Shown here: positions 1 to 6,082 of the stretch, in pieces
How positions within the stretch are numbered: the first letter of the stretch is position 1
Layout: every line of letters starts with the position of its first letter
Assembly: GCA_017420845.1 (NCBI GenBank)
Contig: JAFQOC010000453.1
Span: forward strand, 1-7,186
Origin: Clostridia bacterium
GTDB taxonomy: Bacteria > Bacillota > Clostridia > Oscillospirales > CAG-272
Direction of reading: 5' to 3'
DNA: 7,186 nt
Notes under the pieces: model-generated
Seen by the model: only the letters and a program-made list of their open reading frames with translations
Database searches by the model: none
Told to the model about the DNA's origin: nothing
Translations under genes and position numbers: made by a program

Positions 1-1
1 G

Positions 2-2143
2 CCCTTCGGCAAGTGCGAAACCATCGCGGCATCCATCGACGGCAAGCATACCCCTCCCGAGGAGTACGTCATCCCCTCCGACAGCCTCATCTATACTCAC
101 GAGGTCATGCCCGATACCTGGGTGTTCACCGACGGATTGGGCCGTGTATCCCTGACCAACGCCGAGGTGGGCGATCCACGCGAGGATAAGACCGTCTCCA
201 TGTTCTTTTGGACCTGGCACAACGGCCGTCCCACCGTCATCAACGTCAACGACGCCGCCGAGAAGTATCCCGAGGCCGTCCGCGACTTCAACCACCCCGT
301 CTGGACCCCCGCTAATTTCCAGGGCTCCTGGAACGAGCCCATCTACGGCCACTATGAGAGTAACGACCAGTGGGTGCTCCGCCGTCAGGCCGAGCTTCTG
401 GCAAACGCAGGTGTGGATGCCGTCCTGACCGATAACACCAACGGCACCCTCACCCACAAGCCCGGCTACACCGCCCTTTTTGAGTCTTGGGGCAAGGCCA
501 TGGACGACGGCGTCCTGGCCCCCAAGGTCTCCTTTATGCTCCCCTTCGGCGGCGGTGCGGATACGAACACTCAGGTGCGGGATCTGTACATGGACTTCTA
601 CCGCGCCGGGGACTACCACAAGCTGTGGTTCTACTGGGAGGGTAAGCCCGTCCTTATGGGCAGAAAGAAGGCCATTACCACCACCGACAACATGGGTAAG
701 GAGATTTCCAATTTCTTCACCTTCCGTGGCGGTCAGTCGGCCTATGTGGTCAACCGCACCGAATACGGCGAGTGGGGCTGGCTCTCCACCTATCCCCAGG
801 CCATCTACTACGCCGATCGCAACGATCACAAGGCCAAGCTGGCCGAGCAGATCACGGTGGGCGTGGCCATGAACCATAACTACAAGCTGGGTCAGCTTTC
901 CGCCATGAGCGGAAACTACGTTATGGGCCGCTCCTACACCCATGACAACCAGAACCGCTACGAGACAGAAGGGAAGGAAGCTTCCAAGTGGGGCTACAAC
1001 TTCGCCGAGCAGTTCAAGTACGCTCTGGAGATCGACCCCAAGATTATCTTCATCACGGGCTGGAACGAGTGGGCCATGGCCCGCATCGACGGCTGGCCCT
1101 CGGGCTGGGAGTCTGAGGTTCCCAACGCCTTCTGCGACCAGTTCAACGACGAGTTCTCCCGTGATCTGGAGCCCACCAAGGGTGCTCTGAAGGATCACTA
1201 CTACTACCAGATGGTCAACTTCGTCCGTCAGTACAAGGGCGTCCGTCCCATCCCCACCCCCACCCTGCAGGCTACCATCGACATCACCAAGGATAACACC
1301 CAGTGGAGTGAGGTCGGCCCCTACTACGCCGCCTACATCGGCAACACCGGTGACCGCGAGGGCGAGGGCTGGGGTAACCTCCGGTACCACGAGTACTCCG
1401 GCCGTAACGACATCATCGGCGCAAGAGTCGCCCGCGATGCCGATAACCTCTACTTCTATGTGGAGTGCTTTGATAATATCACCCCCTACACCGATCCTTT
1501 GTGGATGGTGCTCTACATCGATTCCGACCAGCAGAACCAGGGCTGGGAGACCTTCGACTACGTCCTGAACAAGACCTCCCCCTCCGCCACCAAGGCAGTT
1601 CTGGAGAAGTTCACGGGTAACGGCTACGAGACCGAGAAGGTCGGTGAGGTAGAGTACACCGTGGACGGCAAGTACATGCAGGTCAAGGTGCCCAAGACCA
1701 TGCTGAATATCAGCGGCTACGACTTCACCGTTAATTTCGCCTGGACCGATAACGTTCACGACGAGGCCGACGCGGGCGAGCGCGGCGACTCCGACTACAA
1801 GTATACCAAGTTCTCGGGCGATATCATGGACTTCTACATCTCGGGCGACGTGGCTCCCTCGGGACGCTTCAAGTTCTCCTATATCTCCACCACCGAGAAC
1901 GCCACGGGTGAGTCTGCCGATACTGAGCAGCCTACCGAGACTCCCACCGAGCCCGAGCCCGCCACCGATCCCGAGGAGACCCCCACCGAGCAGCCCACCG
2001 AGGCGCCCACCGATACCCCCGACACCGAGGCTCCCACCGAGACCGAGGCCTCCAAGGGCGGCTGTAAGTCCTCTATCCTCAGCATCACCGCCCTCTTTAC
2101 CGCTATGGCCGCCGCCATCGCTCTGAAGAAAAAGGACAACTGA
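2..2143 (+). CDS. Secreted GH71/GH99-like protein with CBM9-like domain and C-terminal anchor tail (5' partial)
   Basis: The frame is open from the left edge, so the true start lies upstream. The first in-frame ATG (107) is internal, because the residues before it (IDGKHTPPEE) match the middle of the paralog at 2305–4899. About 176 N-terminal residues, including the signal peptide, are missing. In the 713-residue fragment a (beta/alpha)8-barrel-like region spans about residues 38–415, with WTWH, WNEP, TDNTNG (143–148), WFYWEGKP and GWNEW (353–357). These motifs resemble the GH71/GH99/WbsX-like group of glycan-active proteins. A CBM9-like beta-sandwich follows (about 423–627), then a Thr-Glu-Pro linker (640–684) and a tail with GGCKSS, a hydrophobic stretch and KKKDN. 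Compared with the paralog it has about ten extra acidic residues near 590. Inferred role: binding or cleaving a polysaccharide at the cell surface. The substrate cannot be told and the catalytic residues are not proven. A terminator follows 11 nt after the stop. Confidence 0.82.
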   Translation, partial: PFGKCETIAASIDGKHTPPEEYVIPSDSLIYTHEVMPDTWVFTDGLGRVSLTNAEVGDPREDKTVSMFFWTWHNGRPTVINVNDAAEKYPEAVRDFNHPVWTPANFQGSWNEPIYGHYESNDQWVLRRQAELLANAGVDAVLTDNTNGTLTHKPGYTALFESWGKAMDDGVLAPKVSFMLPFGGGADTNTQVRDLYMDFYRAGDYHKLWFYWEGKPVLMGRKKAITTTDNMGKEISNFFTFRGGQSAYVVNRTEYGEWGWLSTYPQAIYYADRNDHKAKLAEQITVGVAMNHNYKLGQLSAMSGNYVMGRSYTHDNQNRYETEGKEASKWGYNFAEQFKYALEIDPKIIFITGWNEWAMARIDGWPSGWESEVPNAFCDQFNDEFSRDLEPTKGALKDHYYYQMVNFVRQYKGVRPIPTPTLQATIDITKDNTQWSEVGPYYAAYIGNTGDREGEGWGNLRYHEYSGRNDIIGARVARDADNLYFYVECFDNITPYTDPLWMVLYIDSDQQNQGWETFDYVLNKTSPSATKAVLEKFTGNGYETEKVGEVEYTVDGKYMQVKVPKTMLNISGYDFTVNFAWTDNVHDEADAGERGDSDYKYTKFSGDIMDFYISGDVAPSGRFKFSYISTTENATGESADTEQPTETPTEPEPATDPEETPTEQPTEAPTDTPDTEAPTETEASKGGCKSSILSITALFTAMAAAIALKKKDN
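1922..2053 (+). repeat. Thr-Glu-Pro low-complexity linker coding repeat (first paralog)
   Basis: About 44 codons are dominated by irregular repeats of PTE, PTD and ETP, largely written with the same codons (CCC ACC GAG). This is a typical extended spacer between an extracellular domain and a cell-surface attachment tail. It is longer than the matching linker in the second paralog, which suggests repeat expansion or contraction. Confidence 0.8.
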
Positions 2144-2154
2144 TCTCATATCCC

Positions 2155-2183
2155 ATCCCCCGCCCTATGGCGGGGGATCTTTT
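2155..2183 (+). terminator. Intrinsic terminator after first paralog
   Basis: A perfect 10-bp stem (ATCCCCCGCC at 2155–2164 pairs with GGCGGGGGAT at 2169–2178) has a 4-nt CTAT loop and is followed by CTTTT. It begins 11 nt after the stop codon. The stem is very GC-rich while the T-tract is short. It should separate the two paralogs transcriptionally. Confidence 0.88.
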
Positions 2184-2245
2184 GTGAAAGCAGACAAAAT
2201 AGGAAAGCTCCCTTTGTTCACTTCTCCAAAAATGCGGGGGCCTTC

Positions 2246-2275
2246 TTGACCGACAGCGCTAAGCTATGCTATAAT
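2246..2275 (+). promoter_or_regulatory. SigA-type promoter of second paralog with extended -10
   Basis: TTGACC (2246–2251) and a perfect TATAAT (2270–2275) are 18 nt apart. TGC directly before the -10 box (2267–2269) forms an extended -10 element. Transcription should start near 2282, giving a leader of only about 22 nt, most of it the ribosome site. That leaves no room for a riboswitch or attenuator. Confidence 0.85.
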
Positions 2276-2289
2276 GGGACCACATCCCG

Positions 2290-2296
2290 AAAGGAG
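2290..2296 (+). promoter_or_regulatory. Ribosome binding site of second paralog
   Basis: AAAGGAG lies 8 nt before the ATG at 2305. Together with the signal peptide that starts there, it fixes this start codon. Confidence 0.9.
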
Positions 2297-2304
2297 CAAC
2301 ACCT

Positions 2305-4899
2305 ATGAGATCAACTTTCCGGATCATCACCCTCATCCTCACTGTCTGCCTCCTCTTTGGCAGTCTCTGCGCCATCCCCGTTTTGGCGGCTGACGGCCCC
2401 GTGGCGGTGGACGCCCACAACGGCGGCGGCATGGGTCCCAAGCAGATCATCTCGGACTACTGCATCCGCGTCAACCTGGGCGCCCCCTTCACCAAGCTGA
2501 CCGCCGTCATGCCCACCTGGGCCCAGACCGACGCCGAGGCTTCCCTCGCTCTCTATAAATGGGACGTGGATTACAACACCACCCTCGCCTCCGAGCCCAT
2601 CGCCTACAAGCGGATCTCCCCGCTGGTGGACTGCGCCACCAACGAGCTGACCTTTGACGCCCAGCCCGCGGGGGAGTACCTCTTCCGCATCGCCGATATC
2701 AAGGGCACTGTGGGTGTCATGCAGAAGGACATGACGGTCTCCCAAGGCTACTGCTACGAGAGCGGCAAGGAATCCCGCGCCGACTGGTGGATGACCGTCA
2801 CCTTCACCGAGAAGCCCGAGACTCCCTTCCTGCCTGTCAGCAGTATGCTGGACGGCATCGACGGTAAGCACACGCCTCCCGAGGAGTGGGTCCCCGCCGA
2901 GGATCACCTTCTCAATACCCATAAGGTCATGCCCGATACCTGGGTCTTCACCGACGGCCTGGGCCGCGTCTCCCTCACCAACGCCGAGGTTGGCGACCCC
3001 AAGGACAAAACCGTGGCCATGTTCTACTGGACCTGGCACGGCGGCGGCCCGACCCCGCTGAACCTCACCGAGTTCATGCAGAAGTACCCCGAGGCCAAGA
3101 ACGACTACGATCACTCCGCCTGGCCGAGTAACGTGTCCTACTTCTGGAACGAGCCCGTCTTCGGCTACTACAAGACCACCGATGAGTGGGTGCTCCGTAA
3201 GCACGCCGAGCTGCTGGCCAACGCGGGGGTGGATACCATCTTCACCGACAACACCAACGGCGGCTTTACCTGGAAGGAGAGCTACGACGTCCTCTACCCC
3301 ACCTGGGAGAAGGCCCAGCGCGAGGGCGCGGTGGATGCCCCCAAGGTCTCCTTCACCCTCCCCTTCTACCCCTTCAACGAGAGCTGGGACCAGATCGTCA
3401 GCCTCTATACGGACATCTACCGCCCCGGTAAGTACCACAGCCTCTGGTTCTACTGGGAGGGCAAGCCCCTGCTCATGGCCTGTGACGATCACAGCGCCCA
3501 GCAGAGCGACAACCTGCGCAAGGAGACCTACCGCTTCTTCACCTGGCGCCGCCCCTTCATCGGCGGTGACACGACCAGCAGCGAGTACCGCAGGACCGGC
3601 CAGTGGGGCTGGCTCTCGGCTTACCCCCAAGTGACCTTCCCGGGTACCCGGTACAACGTCCGGGATGGTAAGATTGAGCAGACCACCGTGGGCATCGCGC
3701 AGAACCGCGACTATATCACGGGAGGCGGCACCGCCATGAACGGCGAGAACGTCACGGGCCGCTCCTACTCCACCGCCTTCCCCGACCGCTACGTCAAGGA
3801 GGGCACCGAGGCCACCAAGTGGGGCTACTTCTTCGCCGAGCAGTTCGACTACGCTCTGGAGGTCGACCCTCAGCTCATCTTCGTTACGGGCTGGAACGAG
3901 TGGACGGCGGGCCGTCACGAGAATTGGGGCGGTGTGGAGAACGCTTTCCCCGACCAGTTCATCGACGAGTTCTCCCGCGATATCGAGCCCACCAAGGGTG
4001 AATTGCAGGACCACTACTACTACCAGCTGGTCAACTACGTCCGCAAGTTCAAGGGTGCCCGTCCCATCCCTACCCCCAGTCAGAACGCTACCATCGACCT
4101 GAACGGCTCTGCCGACCAGTGGAGCACCGTGGAGCCCTACTACGCCGCTTATATCGGAAACACCGCCCACCGCGACGCCGAGGGCTACGGAGATCTCCGC
4201 TACACCGAGACCTCGGGCAGAAACGACATCATCGGCGCGAGAGTCGCCCGTGATGATGAATTCGTGTACTTCTTCGTGGAGTGTAACGAGAATATCACCC
4301 CCTACACCGACTCCCTGTGGATGAACCTCTACATCGACTGCGATCAGGAAAGCCAGGGCTGGAACACCTTCGACTTCGTGGTGAACAAGTCCGCCGCTTC
4401 CGCCGATACCCTGGTGCTGGAGAGATTCACCGCCGAGAACGACTACTCCAAGACCGAAAAGGTGGCCGACGTGGCGTACAAGGCAGACGGCAAGACCATG
4501 ACCGTCCAGATCCCCAAATCCGCCCTGGGGCTGGAAGGGAACGATTACACCGTCAACTTCGCCTGGACGGATAACGTCCACGACGAGGGGGACTATACCA
4601 AGTTCAGCGGCGATATCCTGGACTTCTACGGCACGGGCGACGTCGCCCCCGGCGGCCGCTTCAAGTTCTCCTTTGTCTCCACCACCGAAAACAGCGGTGT
4701 CACCCCCGAGACTGAGGCTCCTGAGACCGAAGCCCCCACCGCCCCCGTTGAGACCCCCACCGATACGCCCGCTACCGTGCCTCCGACCTGCACCGAGCCC
4801 GTCAAGAAGGGCTGTGGATCGGTTCTGGGCGTGAGCACGGCCGCCCTGCTCACCGCCATGGCCGCCGCCGTCGCTCTGCGGAAGAGAAGGAATGACTGA
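2305..4899 (+). CDS. Secreted GH71/GH99-like protein with CBM9-like domain and C-terminal anchor tail
   Basis: This is a complete 864-residue protein with a good ribosome site and its own promoter. Residues 1–28 form a Sec signal peptide (basic start, hydrophobic core, PVLA cleavage motif). No lipobox is seen. Residues 31–170 look like an unrecognised beta-rich domain. Residues about 209–590 resemble the GH71/GH99/WbsX-like barrel: WTWH, WNEPVFGYY, AGVD followed by TDNTNG (314–319), WFYWEGKP (381–388) and GWNEW (529–533). Residues about 594–793 form a CBM9-like carbohydrate-binding sandwich, with GRNDIIGARVARD, LYIDCD and a closing FKFSF strand. A Thr-Glu-Pro linker (800–832) leads to KKGCGSV, a hydrophobic stretch (about 841–858) and RKRRND. 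Expected location is the outer face of the membrane or wall. Inferred role: binding and probably hydrolysing a glycan. E283, E385 and E532 are conserved acids in both copies and candidates for catalysis, but this is not shown. It is a tandem paralog of the gene before it. Confidence 0.86.
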   Translation: MRSTFRIITLILTVCLLFGSLCAIPVLAADGPVAVDAHNGGGMGPKQIISDYCIRVNLGAPFTKLTAVMPTWAQTDAEASLALYKWDVDYNTTLASEPIAYKRISPLVDCATNELTFDAQPAGEYLFRIADIKGTVGVMQKDMTVSQGYCYESGKESRADWWMTVTFTEKPETPFLPVSSMLDGIDGKHTPPEEWVPAEDHLLNTHKVMPDTWVFTDGLGRVSLTNAEVGDPKDKTVAMFYWTWHGGGPTPLNLTEFMQKYPEAKNDYDHSAWPSNVSYFWNEPVFGYYKTTDEWVLRKHAELLANAGVDTIFTDNTNGGFTWKESYDVLYPTWEKAQREGAVDAPKVSFTLPFYPFNESWDQIVSLYTDIYRPGKYHSLWFYWEGKPLLMACDDHSAQQSDNLRKETYRFFTWRRPFIGGDTTSSEYRRTGQWGWLSAYPQVTFPGTRYNVRDGKIEQTTVGIAQNRDYITGGGTAMNGENVTGRSYSTAFPDRYVKEGTEATKWGYFFAEQFDYALEVDPQLIFVTGWNEWTAGRHENWGGVENAFPDQFIDEFSRDIEPTKGELQDHYYYQLVNYVRKFKGARPIPTPSQNATIDLNGSADQWSTVEPYYAAYIGNTAHRDAEGYGDLRYTETSGRNDIIGARVARDDEFVYFFVECNENITPYTDSLWMNLYIDCDQESQGWNTFDFVVNKSAASADTLVLERFTAENDYSKTEKVADVAYKADGKTMTVQIPKSALGLEGNDYTVNFAWTDNVHDEGDYTKFSGDILDFYGTGDVAPGGRFKFSFVSTTENSGVTPETEAPETEAPTAPVETPTDTPATVPPTCTEPVKKGCGSVLGVSTAALLTAMAAAVALRKRRND
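4702..4800 (+). repeat. Thr-Glu-Pro low-complexity linker coding repeat (second paralog)
   Basis: About 33 codons rich in Thr, Glu and Pro, with TEAPE/TEAPT units, link the CBM9-like domain to the membrane tail. Acidic residues thin out towards the end, unlike the first paralog. It is the shorter of the two linkers. Confidence 0.75.
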
Positions 4900-4920
4900 T
4901 TTTGCCGTATAGTACCCTTT

Positions 4921-4951
4921 GGGCTCCCCGTAACAACGGGGAGCCCTTTTT
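4921..4951 (+). terminator. Intrinsic terminator after second paralog
   Basis: A perfect 10-bp stem (GGGCTCCCCG at 4921–4930 with CGGGGAGCCC at 4937–4946) has a TAACAA loop and is followed by five T. It lies 21 nt after the stop and separates the glycan-active genes from the moxR operon. Confidence 0.93.
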
Positions 4952-5017
4952 GTGGGTTTTCGTGGCCCAAAGAGACCCTGAAAATTTGTCGATTATGTAG
5001 AAAATGACGCAACCATC

Positions 5018-5046
5018 TTGACAAATTCCCAAAATAATTGTACAAT
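5018..5046 (+). promoter_or_regulatory. SigA-type promoter of the moxR–DUF58 operon
   Basis: A perfect TTGACA (5018–5023) and TACAAT (5041–5046) are exactly 17 nt apart in an AT-rich stretch. Transcription should start near 5053, giving a leader of about 54 nt. A second TATAAT at 5055–5060 has no matching -35 box at normal spacing. Confidence 0.83.
5037..5046. promoter_or_regulatory. 10-bp palindrome over the moxR -10 box
   Basis: ATTGTACAAT is a perfect dyad that contains the TACAAT -10 element. Its centre (5041.5) nearly coincides with the centre (5042.5) of the inverted octamer pair at 5020–5027 and 5058–5065. It could be a protein-binding site or a by-product of the -10 sequence. Confidence 0.35.
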
Positions 5047-5106
5047 AAAAGATGTATAATTTGTCCGGGGACCCGGCGCTATTCTGAATGAAAGAGGAAA
5101 TCCACT

Positions 5107-6078
5107 ATGTCCACACAAATTTCTGCCCACATCACCGAGGTCTATGAAAAGATCAAGAGCAATATCGGCAAGGTCATTGTCGGTAAATCCGACACCATCG
5201 ACATGCTCATCGTCTCCATGCTCTGCGGCGGTCACGTCCTTTTGGAGGACGTCCCCGGTACCGGTAAAACGGTGCTCATCAAGTCTTTGGCCGCCTCGGT
5301 GTCCTGCGAATACAAGCGTATCCAGTTCACTCCCGACCTGCTCCCCTCCGATATCACCGGTGTCAACTTTTTCAATATGAAGAAGTCGGAGTTCGAGTTC
5401 GTCCCCGGCCCCATTTTCGCCAATATCGTCCTGGCCGACGAGATCAACCGCGCTACCCCCAAGACCCAGTCGGGCCTTCTGGAGTGTATGGAGGAGATCC
5501 AGGCCACCATCGACGGCAAAACCTTCAAGCTGGCTCAGCCCTTCATGGTCATCGCTACCCAGAACCCCGTGGAGTCCATGGGTACCTTCCCCCTGCCCGA
5601 GGCACAGCTGGACCGCTTTCTCATGAAGGGTAAGATGGATTACCCCAACCACTCCGAGGGTATCGACATTCTGGCCCGCTTTGATAAGTTCTCTCCGCTG
5701 GAGACTCTGCAGCCCGTAGTTACCGCCGATGAGCTGGTGGCCGCCATCCAGGAACTGCCAAAGGTCTACATCTGCCGCGAGATGATGGGTTACATCACCT
5801 CCATCGTGGAGAAGACCCGTTCCTATCCCAAGGTGCTGCTGGGCGTGTCTCCCCGAGGTGCTTTGTCCCTCATGAAGGCCGCCAAGGGCTATGCCGCCAT
5901 CGCCGGCCGCAACTACGTTACCCCCGACGACGTCAAGCGCGCCGCTCACCCCGTTCTGGATCACCGTCTCACCCTGGAAAACGCCGCCCGCATCAAGAAG
6001 AATGCGGCCTACGAGATCATTGAGGACATTCTGGGCTCGGTCACGGTACCCACCGAAGCCGTTTTTGAGGAGAGATAA
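5107..6078 (+). CDS. MoxR-family AAA+ ATPase
   Basis: The 323-residue length is normal for the family. Visible motifs, in order, are: Walker A (VPGTGKT, 49–55), Walker B (LADEINR, 109–115), sensor 1 (IATQNP, 149–154), the conserved LPEAQLDRF (163–171) and sensor 2 (GVSPRGA, 246–252) in the C-terminal helical lid. All core ATPase residues appear intact. MoxR ATPases are cytoplasmic hexameric machines thought to act as chaperones or to mature partner proteins, often ones with VWA-like domains. The start at 5107 is supported by AAAGAGG 9 nt upstream, the promoter at 5018–5046 and a normal N-terminus. A DUF58 gene starts 4 nt after the stop, so the two are almost surely cotranscribed and act together. 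The true client is not shown by the sequence. Confidence 0.95.
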   Translation: MSTQISAHITEVYEKIKSNIGKVIVGKSDTIDMLIVSMLCGGHVLLEDVPGTGKTVLIKSLAASVSCEYKRIQFTPDLLPSDITGVNFFNMKKSEFEFVPGPIFANIVLADEINRATPKTQSGLLECMEEIQATIDGKTFKLAQPFMVIATQNPVESMGTFPLPEAQLDRFLMKGKMDYPNHSEGIDILARFDKFSPLETLQPVVTADELVAAIQELPKVYICREMMGYITSIVEKTRSYPKVLLGVSPRGALSLMKAAKGYAAIAGRNYVTPDDVKRAAHPVLDHRLTLENAARIKKNAAYEIIEDILGSVTVPTEAVFEER

Positions 6079-6082
6079 CGCC

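Larger units (their letters stand above)
4983..5065 (+). promoter_or_regulatory. Cluster of three AATTTGTC octamers around the moxR promoter (candidate operator)
   Basis: AATTTGTC occurs at 4983–4990 and 5058–5065, and in inverted orientation (GACAAATT) at 5020–5027. Start-to-start distances are 37 and 38 bp. The first copy is upstream of the -35 box, the second overlaps it, and the third sits just downstream of the -10 box at the expected transcription start. This layout would suit a repressor, but no regulator is known. AT-rich sequence makes chance recurrence easier. Confidence 0.4.

Noticed and set aside
107..109. ATG as start of the first gene
   Set aside because: It falls in the middle of a conserved block (HEVMPDTWVF against HKVMPDTWVF in the paralog), there is no ribosome site before it, and the frame is open to the left edge.
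2311..4581. Very long open frame on the minus strand opposite the second paralog
   Set aside because: The frame is a mirror of the strong G/C third-position bias. The product is Gly/Val/Leu-rich with no recognisable motif, and the + strand protein is clearly real.
4783..4899. LPXTG sortase signal in the tail of the second paralog
   Set aside because: No LPXTG or close variant occurs before the hydrophobic stretch; the motif there is KKGCGS.
5055..5060. Second TATAAT as an alternative moxR -10 box
   Set aside because: No -35-like hexamer lies at 16–18 nt upstream and no TGn extension is present; the TTGACA/TACAAT pair fits better.
5065..5076. CCGG-loop-CCGG hairpin in the moxR leader
   Set aside because: Only 4 bp with a 4-nt loop in a leader of about 54 nt; too weak to call a riboswitch or attenuator.
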